A stretch of 64,000 bases of DNA from Demequina lignilytica (lineage in GTDB: Bacteria > Actinomycetota > Actinomycetes > Actinomycetales > Demequinaceae): the NCBI RefSeq assembly GCF_030418305.1, contig NZ_JAUHPX010000003.1, positions 310,001 through 374,000 on the forward strand, written 5' to 3'. Below, piece by piece: positions 55,888-64,000 of the stretch; within the stretch, counting starts at the first letter, position 1, and each line of letters opens with the position of its first letter. Under the pieces are notes generated by a model that did not search any database, was not told where the DNA came from, and saw only the letters and a program-made list of their open reading frames with translations. The position numbers were made by a program, and so were the translations under genes.

Positions 55888-57584
55888 CATCTCAGCATGC
55901 GGCAGCAGTGGCCCTCGATCCCCTGATGGACCCCGACTGGTGGCGGGATGCGGTGGTCTACCAGGTCTATCCGCGGAGCTTCGCGGACTCCGACGCCGAC
56001 GGTCTGGGCGACCTCCGCGGGGTCATCTCGCGGGTCGACTACCTGCGCAGTCTCGGGATCGACGCCGTATGGCTCAGTCCCTTCTACCCGTCGCCGCTGG
56101 CAGACGGCGGCTACGACGTCGTGGACTATCGTGACGTGGACTCCAGGCTCGGCACTCTCGCGGATCTCGATGACCTGATCGAAGCGCTGCACGAAGCCGG
56201 CATCCGGCTCATCATCGACATCGTCCCGAACCATTCGTCCTCCGAGCACCCGTGGTTCCGTGCTGCGCTCGCGTCACCTCGCGGGTCGGAGGAGCGCGAA
56301 CGCTACGTGTTCATGGAGGGAGCGGGCGCTGACGGGTCCGAGCCGCCATCCGACTGGCAGTCCCACTTCGGCGGGTCGGCCTGGGAGCGGACCCCCGACG
56401 GTCAGTTCTACCTCCACCTCTTCGCCGAGGAGCAGCCGGACTTCAACTGGTCGCACCCGGACGTGAGGAAGGAGTTCCTCGCGATCCTCGGCTTCTGGTC
56501 CGACCGTGGCGTCGATGGCTTCCGCATCGACGTGGCGCACACGTTGGTCAAGGACCTTGCGCATCCGCTGCGCAGTCAGCCCACCATCGATTCGCTTCTC
56601 CCGGAGGATGGGTCCGACCCGCTCTACGACCGCGACGAGCTCCATCAGATCTATCGCGAGTGGCGGGAGCTCTTCGACCGGTACGACCCGCCCCGCATGG
56701 CGGTGGCGGAGGCGTGGGTCCCTGCGTCACGCCGGGTGCGCTACGCGTCTCCCGAGAGCCTCGGGCAGGCGTTCAACTTCGACCTGCTGCGTGCGCCGTG
56801 GGATGCGGCGGCGTTCGCGGAGATCATCGCCCGGAACCTCCGATTCGCGGACGAGGCGCACAGCTCCTCGACGTGGGTGCTGTCCAATCACGACGTGGTC
56901 CGGCACGCGACCCGCTATGCCCTCCCCGACGGTGCGGACCTCGACGCCTGGCTTCTCGAGGGTCGGCCGCTCAGCCCCGCGCAGGCGCTCCAGGGTGATC
57001 GGCGAGCACGTGCGGCCGCGATGCTGGTGTTGGCCCTCCCGGGCTCGGTGTACCTCTATCAGGGAGAGGAGCTCGGGCTGCACGAGGTGAGCGAGATCGG
57101 GATCCAGGACCTCCAGGATCCGATCTGGCGCCGTAGCGAGGGGCGGCAGAAGGGGCGTGACGGGTGCCGTGTGCCGCTTCCGTGGACGGCGGCCGGAAGG
57201 TCCTTCGGCTTCGGCGCGAATGGGAGCCACCTGCCGCAGCCGCGCTGGTTCGCGTCGCATGCGGCGGATGTCGAGGAGCGTGATCCAGGGTCGATGCTCA
57301 GCCTGTATCGCTCCGCGATCGCGTTGCGGCGACTGCTGAGGACGGAGGGCGGTGTGTCGGGGCTCCCCGCCGTGCGCCGGGACGGCGACCTCGTCGTGAT
57401 CGAGCGCGAGGGTGGCCTGACGAGCGTGACGAACTTCTCGAGCGAGCCCGTCCGGTGGAGCCACGGCGGACGCGTGCTGCTCTCGAGCTCGGATCTCACC
57501 TCGGAGCCGACCATCCCGGGAGAGACCACGGTGTGGTTCGGCGAGCTCCACGAATCATCGATCGCCGAGGAGGCGGGATCATGA
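55884..57584 (+). CDS. GH13 alpha-glucosidase / oligo-1,6-glucosidase-type enzyme
   Basis: A 566-residue cytoplasmic GH13 hydrolase of the alpha-glucosidase/trehalose-synthase-like branch. The opening WWRDAVVYQVYPRSFADSD is typical. The catalytic residues are Asp216 (FRIDVAHT), Glu276 (VAEAWV) and Asp337 (SNHDVV). It is translated by overlap with the permease gene, so it should act on the imported sugar. Its companion is a polyol dehydrogenase, so glucosyl-polyols or isomaltulose/trehalulose-type sugars are candidates; plain maltose is equally compatible with the sequence. Confidence 0.92.
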   Translation: MTSQHAAAVALDPLMDPDWWRDAVVYQVYPRSFADSDADGLGDLRGVISRVDYLRSLGIDAVWLSPFYPSPLADGGYDVVDYRDVDSRLGTLADLDDLIEALHEAGIRLIIDIVPNHSSSEHPWFRAALASPRGSEERERYVFMEGAGADGSEPPSDWQSHFGGSAWERTPDGQFYLHLFAEEQPDFNWSHPDVRKEFLAILGFWSDRGVDGFRIDVAHTLVKDLAHPLRSQPTIDSLLPEDGSDPLYDRDELHQIYREWRELFDRYDPPRMAVAEAWVPASRRVRYASPESLGQAFNFDLLRAPWDAAAFAEIIARNLRFADEAHSSSTWVLSNHDVVRHATRYALPDGADLDAWLLEGRPLSPAQALQGDRRARAAAMLVLALPGSVYLYQGEELGLHEVSEIGIQDLQDPIWRRSEGRQKGRDGCRVPLPWTAAGRSFGFGANGSHLPQPRWFASHAADVEERDPGSMLSLYRSAIALRRLLRTEGGVSGLPAVRRDGDLVVIEREGGLTSVTNFSSEPVRWSHGGRVLLSSSDLTSEPTIPGETTVWFGELHESSIAEEAGS

Positions 57585-58984
57585 CGGACCTGACGGAGGC
57601 GACACACGTCCCCCACCCGGAGTACGACCGTCAAGCCATCCGCGTGGGGATCGTGCACTTCGGGCTCGGGAACTTCCATCGCGCCCACCAGGCGATGTAC
57701 CTGGACAGGCTGATGACTGCCGGCATGGGCCAGGACTGGGGGATCTGCGGCGTCGGGACGCGCCCGGCAGACCGGCGGATGCAGCAGGTTCTGGAGGACC
57801 AGTCGTATCTGTACACCTTGGTGCTCAAGTCGGGCATCGGCGAACCCTCCCCGACGATCATCGGCTCGATCGTCGACCACCTGATGGCGGCGGACGATCG
57901 CGATGCGGTGCTGGAACGTCTCTCCGACCCTGGCGTACGCATCGTCTCGCTCACCATCACCGAGGGCGGGTACCGCCGCGGCGGCCCACCTGCCGAGGGA
58001 TCTGTCGACGTCTTCGACCTCATCGCGGAGGGACTGGAGGCGCGACGCACAGCAGGAGTGCAGCCGTTCACGGTGATGTCGTGCGACAACCTTCCGCACA
58101 ACGGTGACGCCGCGCGACGTGCGGTCGTCGATGCGGCTGGTCGCCGCGAACAGGAGCTCGCGGACTGGGTCGATCGTGCGGTGGCGTTCCCCAACTCGAT
58201 GGTGGATCGCATCACCCCGGTGACGACCGAGGAGGACCGCGAGCTCGTGCGGACGCGGTTCGGGCTCGACGACGACTGGCCGGTTCCCGCTGAGCCGTTC
58301 GCGCAATGGGTGCTGGAGGACCATTTCACCCTCGGGCGCCCTCCGCTCGAGGAGGCCGGTGTCCAGCTGGTGGCGGATGTCGCACCCTTCGAGCTGATGA
58401 AGCTGCGCCTGCTCAACGCGAGCCACCAGGCCATGGCCTACTCCGGGATCCTCCTTGGCCACTCGAGCGTGGCGGCGGCGGCAGGCGATCCCCTCGTGGA
58501 GGAGTTCCTCCGGCGGTACATGGCCGAGGCGCGCCCGACGCTGCCACCGGTGCCCGACACCGATGTGAGCGCATACGCGGAGTCGCTTCTCGAGAGGTTC
58601 CGGAATCCCGCGATCGCCGACACTCTCGAGCGTCTGGCGACGGATTCGGCGAACCGCCTGGCCGCGTTCCTCATTCCGGTCGTGCTCGACAACCTGCGCG
58701 CAGGTCGACCGGTGAGCGCCTCGACTGCGGTGCTCGCGTGCTGGGTTCACGCATGTGCGAACACAGTCGGCGACGCGCAGCCGCAGGTGCCGTCCGCGCT
58801 CCGCGCTGCGGCCTCGGCTGCCTCCGAGGACCCGTCGGGATTCGCCGAGGAGGTCGACATCCTCCAGCCGGTGGTCGGCTACGCGGAGTTCCGCACCGCG
58901 CTCGCCAGGGACATCGCATCGATTCGCGACCGAGGGGTGAGGGCGTTCCTCGAGGGGGTCGCATCGGAGCCAGGCTTCCGTTGA
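57581..58984 (+). CDS. Mannitol dehydrogenase-family (polyol/uronate) oxidoreductase
   Basis: A 467-residue long-chain NAD-dependent dehydrogenase of the mannitol 2-dehydrogenase/fructuronate reductase group. It has the N-terminal GIVHFGLGNFHRAHQ cofactor-binding motif and the catalytic K-x4-N-x2-H set (Lys274, Asn279, His282 in KLRLLNASH). Within the family, mannitol, arabinitol and fructuronate enzymes cannot be separated by eye; context with a glucosidase and not uronate genes favours a polyol. It overlaps the glucosidase gene by ATGA and is followed by a strong bidirectional terminator. Confidence 0.9.
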   Translation: MTDLTEATHVPHPEYDRQAIRVGIVHFGLGNFHRAHQAMYLDRLMTAGMGQDWGICGVGTRPADRRMQQVLEDQSYLYTLVLKSGIGEPSPTIIGSIVDHLMAADDRDAVLERLSDPGVRIVSLTITEGGYRRGGPPAEGSVDVFDLIAEGLEARRTAGVQPFTVMSCDNLPHNGDAARRAVVDAAGRREQELADWVDRAVAFPNSMVDRITPVTTEEDRELVRTRFGLDDDWPVPAEPFAQWVLEDHFTLGRPPLEEAGVQLVADVAPFELMKLRLLNASHQAMAYSGILLGHSSVAAAAGDPLVEEFLRRYMAEARPTLPPVPDTDVSAYAESLLERFRNPAIADTLERLATDSANRLAAFLIPVVLDNLRAGRPVSASTAVLACWVHACANTVGDAQPQVPSALRAAASAASEDPSGFAEEVDILQPVVGYAEFRTALARDIASIRDRGVRAFLEGVASEPGFR

Positions 58985-59034
58985 CGTCACCTCGCGGACA
59001 GCGGCCGCAGCCTGGGGCCCACGCCCCGGGGATA

Positions 59035-59069
59035 CGACGAAGGCCCTCCCATGGGGAGGGCCTTCGTCG
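59035..59069. terminator. Bidirectional terminator between the polyol operon and tRNA-Ser
   Basis: A 16-bp perfect stem, CGACGAAGGCCCTCCC with its complement, and a 3-base loop. It lies 50 bases after the dehydrogenase stop and 22 bases after the 3' end of the convergent tRNA. Confidence 0.88.
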
Positions 59070-59090
59070 ACGAGCATGCGAGATCTCGTA

Positions 59091-59181
59091 TGGCGGTGAC
59101 GGTGGGATTTGAACCCACGGTACGGGGTTACCGTACACAGCATTTCGAGTGCTGCACCTTCGGCCGCTCGGACACGTCACC
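59091..59181 (-). tRNA. tRNA-Ser (CGA)
   Basis: A class II tRNA on the minus strand. Acceptor GGTGACG pairs with CGTCACC, anticodon arm CAGCA-CTCGAAA-TGCTG gives anticodon CGA, the variable arm is long (TACGGTAACCCCGTA), the T-arm is GTGGGTTCAAATCCCAC, and GCCA is encoded at the 3' end. Confidence 0.96.
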
Positions 59182-59214
59182 GCGGAAGAGAATACCCGTT
59201 GTTCACCCTGCGAC

Positions 59215-60312
59215 CTAATCGGCCGGACGGGGCGGGGGGTTGATGCTGGGGCGTCCCGGAGGCCCGGGCGCGTGGACCAGGGCGGTCAGGACCGCGAGCC
59301 CCGCGCCGACCACCGTGTCGAGCACGCGCTCGCCGATCACGGCGTGCGTCCCGAAGTCGCCGGTCGCCGACGTGACGATCGTGAGGGCCAGCGGCGTGAC
59401 CGCGGCGGTGGCGACCGCGTAGTGCCGGGTGATGGACATCTCCGTGATGAACTGCAGGGCGGCGAGGATCGCGGCGAGCAGCCACGGGTTCGGCGGCAGC
59501 GAGCCGATCGCGAGGAACGCGAGCGCCCCGGCGAGGGTCCCGACGGTGCGGTGCAGGCCGCGCGAGACGGCGATCCCGCGACCGGGGACGATCCCGACGA
59601 CGACGACTCCGGCCGCCACGGTCCAGTAGGCACGCTCGGGGTCCGTGTAGAGGAGGCTCACGGCGGTCCCGACCACGGCCACGATCGCGGTGCGGATGAC
59701 CAGCTCCCTCGCGCCTCGGTCCCACTCCGGCGGCGCGAGCAGCACGCGCAGGGGGCGCGGCTCGACGTGCCAGTGCGTGCGGCGGATCAGCGGGGCGATC
59801 GAGGCGATCACCGCGAAGGCGCAGCCGGCGGCGACCCAGCCGACGAGCGTGAGCGGGCTCTCGCCCCCCGCGACCGCATGCGCGGACATCCCGTAGACGA
59901 TCACCGGGAACAGGGGCCCGGGCGGGCCGAGCCGGTAGCCGTGGACGGCCGCGCCGACGGCGGTCGCGACGGCCGCGAGCCCCGCTGCGGCGGCCAGCGG
60001 GTACGGCCCGAGCGCCGACCCCAGCGCGGACGATGCGATGAGCACGAGTCCCGCGAGGGGCCGCAGGCGCAGCCTCTCGAGGCGCGGCAGCGCCGCGAAG
60101 TACGGCACGGTGAACGCGCCCACGCAGGCGATCAGCCCGAGCTCGAAACGGTCGAGGGCGGCGCCGAGGATCAGGGGCACCGCGAGCACGATCGTCGTCT
60201 GAAGCGCGATGGGCCACCGCGGCTCCTTCGGAGGGGCGAGCGTGCCGAGGCTGGCGACCGCCCGGCGCATGCCGTCCACCCAGATGTCGCGGCGCCGTGC
60301 CTCCTCGCTCAT
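59215..60312 (-). CDS. FUSC-like (aromatic acid exporter-type) membrane protein
   Basis: A 365-residue membrane protein with two blocks of about five to six helices. The second half ([20 protein letters not shown], then [19 protein letters not shown]) has the FUSC_2 family signature. Members export small organic acids or are of unknown function. The ATG at 60312 is 4 bases after the tadA stop, so co-transcription with tadA is likely. One 10-mer copy lies at 60028-60037. The N-terminal half is in the membrane as well, with no large soluble domain. Confidence 0.85.
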   Translation of the reverse strand: MSEEARRRDIWVDGMRRAVASLGTLAPPKEPRWPIALQTTIVLAVPLILGAALDRFELGLIACVGAFTVPYFAALPRLERLRLRPLAGLVLIASSALGSALGPYPLAAAAGLAAVATAVGAAVHGYRLGPPGPLFPVIVYGMSAHAVAGGESPLTLVGWVAAGCAFAVIASIAPLIRRTHWHVEPRPLRVLLAPPEWDRGARELVIRTAIVAVVGTAVSLLYTDPERAYWTVAAGVVVVGIVPGRGIAVSRGLHRTVGTLAGALAFLAIGSLPPNPWLLAAILAALQFITEMSITRHYAVATAAVTPLALTIVTSATGDFGTHAVIGERVLDTVVGAGLAVLTALVHAPGPPGRPSINPPPRPAD

Positions 60313-60316
60313 CGGC

Positions 60317-60772
60317 TCACCGGCGGGCCTCGAAGAAGGCGGAGAGCAGCGTCGCCGACTCCGCGGCACGGACGCCCGGCACCACCTCGACCTTCGCGCC
60401 GAGCCGCGCGTCGCGCACCACGTCCCACTGCGAGCCGGTTGCCCCCGCCTTCACGTCCCACGCCCCGAGGACGATGCGCGGGATCCGCGACTGCAGGACC
60501 GCGCCGGCGCACATGAGGCACGGCTCGAGGGTCACGACGAGAGTGCACCCGTCAAGGTGCCACGTGCCGAGGGACGATGCGGCGGCGCGGATCGCGACCA
60601 CCTCGGCGTGCGCGACCGGATCGCCCTCGACCTCGCGCAGGTTGCGTCCAGTCCCGATCACGGCGCGGTCGGGGTCGAGCACCACCGCACCCACGGGCAC
60701 ATCGCCCGCGTCGCCCGCCGCGCGAGCCTCGTCCAGCGCGATGCCCATCGCCTCGTCCCACCGTCCGTCCAC
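60317..60772 (-). CDS. tadA: tRNA-specific adenosine deaminase TadA
   Basis: Deaminates the wobble adenosine of tRNA-Arg(ACG) to inosine. The 151-residue protein has the zinc site HAE (His55, Glu57) and [10 protein letters not shown] (Cys85, Cys88) of the cytidine-deaminase fold. The start is GTG 60772, with TAGCCT ending 6 bases before it (leaderless pattern). Two forward 10-mer copies lie inside (60469-60478, 60572-60581). It is divergent from upp, and a third copy sits between the two promoters. Confidence 0.95.
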   Translation of the reverse strand: MDGRWDEAMGIALDEARAAGDAGDVPVGAVVLDPDRAVIGTGRNLREVEGDPVAHAEVVAIRAAASSLGTWHLDGCTLVVTLEPCLMCAGAVLQSRIPRIVLGAWDVKAGATGSQWDVVRDARLGAKVEVVPGVRAAESATLLSAFFEARR

Positions 60773-60856
60773 GCGGCCAGGCTACCGGCGCATCGTCCCC
60801 TCCCAGGGGCGTGCACCGCCCTGTCCCGACCCCCGTGCAGGCGATACGCTCGACCC

Positions 60857-61498
60857 ATGCAGCTGCACGTCGCCGATCACCCGCTCATCCGCCACAAGGT
60901 CACCGTCCTGCGCGACAAGGAGACCAAGTCCCCGACCTTCCGCCTGCTGGTCGACGAGCTGGTGACGCTGCTCGCCTACGAGGCCACGCGCCAGGTGCGC
61001 GTCGAGGAGTGCGAGGTCGAGACGCCGCTGACCGTGACGACCGGCACCAAGATCGCGGACCCCGCGCCGCTGATCGTGCCGATCCTCCGCGCCGGGCTCG
61101 GCATGCTCGACGGCATGACCCGGCTGATCCCGAGCGCCGAGGTCGGCTTCCTGGGCCTCAAGCGCGACGAGGAGACCCTCGAGGCGATCACGTACGCGAA
61201 CCGCCTCCCCGACGACCTCACCGGCCGGCAGGTGTTCCTGATCGACCCGATGCTCGCGACGGGCGGCTCGCTCGTGATGGCCATCGAGTACGTGCTGCAG
61301 CGCGGCGCGACCGACGTGACCTGCGTCTGCCTGCTGGCTGCGCCCGAGGGCATCGACCACGTGCGCGAGGCGATCGGCGACCGGGCGGACGTCTCCGTGG
61401 TGGTCGCCCAGGTCGACGAGAAGCTGAACGAGGTCGGATACATCGTCCCCGGCCTCGGCGACGCCGGCGACCGGCTCTACGGGATCGTCGACCACTAG
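60857..61498 (+). CDS. upp: Uracil phosphoribosyltransferase
   Basis: Salvages uracil with PRPP to UMP. The 213-residue protein has the PRPP loop [14 protein letters not shown] (about residue 130), the early [17 protein letters not shown] and the uracil-site [21 protein letters not shown] ends 6 bases before the ATG at 60857, so the message looks leaderless; upstream frame extensions have no support. A terminator made from a 10-mer copy follows. Confidence 0.97.
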   Translation: MQLHVADHPLIRHKVTVLRDKETKSPTFRLLVDELVTLLAYEATRQVRVEECEVETPLTVTTGTKIADPAPLIVPILRAGLGMLDGMTRLIPSAEVGFLGLKRDEETLEAITYANRLPDDLTGRQVFLIDPMLATGGSLVMAIEYVLQRGATDVTCVCLLAAPEGIDHVREAIGDRADVSVVVAQVDEKLNEVGYIVPGLGDAGDRLYGIVDH

Positions 61499-61510
61499 AC
61501 CGCTCTTCTC

Positions 61511-61547
61511 CGGCGCCGCATCGTCCCTCGCGGACGGTGCGGCGCCG
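61511..61547 (+). terminator. upp terminator containing the 10-mer
   Basis: CGGCGCCGCATCGTCC (61511-61526) pairs with GGACGGTGCGGCGCCG (61532-61547), one G-U wobble. The left arm holds an exact reverse 10-mer copy and the right arm a one-mismatch copy, the second motif-built hairpin in the window. Confidence 0.85.
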
Positions 61548-61693
61548 TCGTCTGCGCGGGCGATGTCAGACCCCGGTGAGAGTCTCGAGAGGTGGGAAGC
61601 CGGGCGGACGGAGCAGTGTTCAACAGGAACGCGCCTCGGGTGTGGAGGACACGCCGCACTGTCCACACTCTTTACACAGGTTTCTCCACAAGA

Positions 61694-61741
61694 CCACAAC
61701 ATCTAGGGGCAGAAATGCAGGACACCCCCTATATCTAGTTC
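61694..61741. promoter_or_regulatory. Two NrdR-box-like sites upstream of nrdA
   Basis: The core CTATATCTAG (61729-61738) matches the NrdR consensus core at 9 of 10 positions. A weaker core CAACATCTAG lies at 61697-61706. Centres are 32 bases apart, three helical turns, as expected for paired NrdR boxes. The downstream box touches the -35 element. The rest of the 397-base gap 61499-61895 holds the upp terminator and no gene. Confidence 0.7.
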
Positions 61742-61768
61742 GACAAGCCTGTAATTCCGCGCTAGATT
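61740..61768 (+). promoter_or_regulatory. nrdA promoter
   Basis: TCGACA (61740-61745) and TAGATT (61763-61768) with a 17-base spacer, overlapping the proximal NrdR-like box by two bases. The implied leader is about 120 bases. Confidence 0.65.
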
Positions 61769-61895
61769 CAAGGCACGCCTCACACGGACGACGACGGCTG
61801 GTACCCCCGGGACTCGCCGTCCAGCGAGCGTCACCTCAACATCCGTTCGCAGGGCCTGGCAGGGCCCGTCTTTGAGCCTCTCGAGGGGGAGCACC

Positions 61896-64000
61896 GTGAC
61901 GATCACCGAGAACAACGCAGCGGCGCAGGCCGCGACGACCACCGGGGCGGTCCCGGTCGTGGCCGGCGGCATCCACGTCACCAAGCGTGACGGCACGCGC
62001 GAGCCGTACGACGCCGATCGCATCAACAAGGCGATCGAGCGCGCGGCCGCGGGCCTGCCCGACCAGATCGCGATCACCACCCAGGTGGCGTCCGAGCTCG
62101 CGATCACCCTGTTCGACGGCATCACCACGGAGCAGCTCGACGAGGCCGCCATCGGCGTCGCCGTCCAGAACGTCAAGGACGACCCGCAGTTCGACATGGT
62201 CGCCGCACGCCTGCTCCGCAAGGTGATCTACAAGCGCGTCCTCGGCGGCTACGACACCGAGCTCGAGCTCGCTCTGCTCCACCAGGCGCGCTTCCCGGGG
62301 TACATCCGCGACGCCATCGAGGAGGGCCTGCTCGACGTCCGCCTCCAGGAGCTGTTCGACCTCGACGCCCTCGCGGCCGCGCTGGACCACACGCGTGACG
62401 ACCTGCTGAAGTACATCGGCACGGTGACCATGCGCAACCGCTACATGATCACGGACCGCCACCGGAAGTCGCTCGAGGTGCCGCAGTACTTCTGGATGCG
62501 CGTCGCGATGGGTCTCGCGCTCAACGAGGCCGACCCGACCGGGACCGCGCTGAAGTTCTACGAGAAGATCTCGACGCTCGACTACCTGCCGGCGGGCTCG
62601 ACCCTGGTGAACGCGGGCACCTCCTACCCGCAGCTCTCCAACTGCTTCGTCATGCAGATGGAGGACGACATCGAGCACATCGCCAAGTCCGTGCGCGACG
62701 TCATGTGGCTCACCAAGGGCACCGGCGGCATCGGCCTGTCCGTCACCAAGCTGCGCTCGGAGGGGTCGCCCATCCGGTCGAACAACACCACCTCGACCGG
62801 CCCGATCCCGTTCATGCACACGATCGACTCGACGCTGCGCGCGGTCAGCCGCGGCGGCAAGAAGTTCGGCGCGCTCGCCTTCTACATGGAGAACTGGCAC
62901 CTCGACTTCCACCAGTTCCTCGACCTGCGCCAGAACTCCGGCGACCCCTACCGCCGCACCCGCACCGCGAACACCGCCGTGTGGATCTCCGACGAGTTCA
63001 TGAAGCGCGTCGCCGCGGACCAGGACTGGTACCTGTTCGACCCCGCGGAGACCCCCGACCTGGTGGAGCTCGTGGGCTCGGAGTTCTCGGCCCGCTACGC
63101 CGAGTACGTCGCGCTGGCCGAGGCCGGCAAGATGCGCACCTTCCGCAAGATGCGCGCCCGTGAGCAGTACAAGCAGATCCTGGTCACCCTCCAGACCACC
63201 TCGCACCCCTGGCTGACCTGGAAGGACACGATCAACAACCGTGCCCTCAACACCAACACGGGCACGATCCACCTGTCGAACCTCTGCACGGAGATCTGCC
63301 TGCCGCAGGACCGCGACAACATCTCGGTCTGCAACCTCGCGTCCGTGAACCTGCCGCAGCACCTGGTCGACGGCAAGATCGACTGGGACCGCATGGAGCA
63401 GTCGGTGCGTCTCGCGGTGCGCCAGCTCGACAACCTCGTGGACATCACCCTGTCGTCCGTGCCCGAGTCCGAGTTCGCCAACCAGGAGAACCGTGCGGTG
63501 GGCCTGGGCGTCATGGGCTTCACCGACATCACCGAGCGCCTGGGCCTCGCGTACGAGTCGGAGGAGGCCTACGACCTCATCGACCAGATCGTCGAGTTCG
63601 TCAGCTACCACGCGATCGACGCCTCGGCCGACCTCGCCCGCGAGCGTGGCTCGTACAACAACTTCGCCGGCTCCGGCTGGTCGCAGGGCAAGGTGCCCTT
63701 CGACACGATCGCCGAGGTCGAGGCCGACCGCGGCGTGCCGGTCACGGTCAACCGCGTGACCCGCCTCGACTGGGACACGCTGCGCGACAAGGTCAAGGGC
63801 GGCATCCGCAACGCGACCCTCATGGCCGTGGCGCCCACCGCGTCGATCGGCCTGGTCGCCGGCACCACGCCCGGGTTCGACCCGCAGTTCTCGCAGATCT
63901 TCTCCCGCAACACCTCCTCGGGCAAGTTCCTCGAGGTCAACACGAACCTGGTGAAGGACCTCCAGGCGCTGGGCATCTGGGACGAGGTGAAGGACCAGCT
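61896..64000 (+). CDS. nrdA: Class I ribonucleotide reductase large subunit, 3' truncated by window
   Basis: The alpha subunit reducing ribonucleotides to deoxyribonucleotides; about 700 residues are present and the end lies outside. GTG 61896 follows GGGGGAG. An N-terminal ATP-cone (about residues 27-115, opening VTKRDGTREPYDADRINKA) gives dATP feedback. The active site has the first redox Cys in PQLSNCFVMQ and the radical-site Asn-x-Cys-x-Glu in LSNLCTEICL. These features and TGPIPFMH fit class Ia NrdA; class II NrdJ sequences differ. nrdB is expected downstream. The frame is open to the window end. NrdR regulation is likely from the upstream boxes. Confidence 0.95.
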   Translation, partial: MTITENNAAAQAATTTGAVPVVAGGIHVTKRDGTREPYDADRINKAIERAAAGLPDQIAITTQVASELAITLFDGITTEQLDEAAIGVAVQNVKDDPQFDMVAARLLRKVIYKRVLGGYDTELELALLHQARFPGYIRDAIEEGLLDVRLQELFDLDALAAALDHTRDDLLKYIGTVTMRNRYMITDRHRKSLEVPQYFWMRVAMGLALNEADPTGTALKFYEKISTLDYLPAGSTLVNAGTSYPQLSNCFVMQMEDDIEHIAKSVRDVMWLTKGTGGIGLSVTKLRSEGSPIRSNNTTSTGPIPFMHTIDSTLRAVSRGGKKFGALAFYMENWHLDFHQFLDLRQNSGDPYRRTRTANTAVWISDEFMKRVAADQDWYLFDPAETPDLVELVGSEFSARYAEYVALAEAGKMRTFRKMRAREQYKQILVTLQTTSHPWLTWKDTINNRALNTNTGTIHLSNLCTEICLPQDRDNISVCNLASVNLPQHLVDGKIDWDRMEQSVRLAVRQLDNLVDITLSSVPESEFANQENRAVGLGVMGFTDITERLGLAYESEEAYDLIDQIVEFVSYHAIDASADLARERGSYNNFAGSGWSQGKVPFDTIAEVEADRGVPVTVNRVTRLDWDTLRDKVKGGIRNATLMAVAPTASIGLVAGTTPGFDPQFSQIFSRNTSSGKFLEVNTNLVKDLQALGIWDEVKDQ

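Noticed and set aside
61600..61740. Possible DnaA boxes or replication origin in the AT-richer region before nrdA
   Set aside because: TGTCCACA- and CTCCACA-like words occur, but no clean TTATCCACA cluster and no dnaA, dnaN or rpmH nearby; NrdR boxes and an nrdA promoter explain the region better.
61896..64000. Class II (B12-dependent) reductase NrdJ
   Set aside because: The LSNLCTEI active-site context and ATP-cone opening are those of class I NrdA, and no cobalamin riboswitch is visible upstream.

Overview
The window is chromosomal DNA from a high-GC actinobacterium, most likely a Micrococcales member of the Cellulomonas/Demequina type. The evidence is a GlnR-type nitrogen regulator, a Crp/GlxR-type regulator, a PASTA-bearing class A penicillin-binding protein, the lysC-asd pair, the SRP RNA beside dnaX, many apparently leaderless genes, and strongly GC-biased coding on both strands. 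No transposase, integrase, phage gene, rRNA operon or CRISPR array was seen.

Layout. 0-17 kb: housekeeping genes (3' end of radA, mutY, an aldo/keto reductase, a zinc-peptidase-like lipoprotein, clpC, dtd with an embedded PIN/Phd toxin-antitoxin pair, ygfZ, a nitrobindin-like gene, a thioredoxin/DUF4395/DsrE redox set, glnR, nhaA, nth). 16-21.5 kb: crp, ridA, a DUF4177-like small gene, a ponA2-like PBP and a metallophosphoesterase, in an order resembling the mycobacterial crp-ponA2 region. 21.6-32.5 kb: tRNA-Pro, a secreted protein, asd-lysC, an esterase, a TetR regulator with an ABC exporter, recR, dnaX, SRP RNA and tRNA-Ser. 33.3-44.1 kb: an arabinan/arabinoside utilisation locus (GH51, two GH43, GH27, a sugar ABC transporter, a DUF624 protein and a LacI regulator) with three matching operator-like sites. 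44.3-51.2 kb: a SulP transporter, a DUF998 membrane protein, an amidase and an amylosucrase. 51.5-59 kb: a second LacI-controlled operon (binding protein, two permeases, GH13 glucosidase, mannitol-dehydrogenase-family enzyme) behind a twin palindromic operator. 59-64 kb: tRNA-Ser, an FUSC-like protein, tadA, upp, and the start of class I nrdA behind two NrdR-box-like sites.

The most unusual signal is a non-palindromic 10-mer, GGACGATGCG, found exactly 31 times by eye on the two strands (18 forward, 13 reverse). A rough composition-based expectation is below one. It is concentrated in intergenic DNA, also sits inside genes in several reading frames, and forms the arms of two terminator-like hairpins. 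This is how DNA uptake sequences of Neisseria and Pasteurellaceae behave. I know of no such sequence described in Actinobacteria. It is absent from the LacI/GH13 operon.
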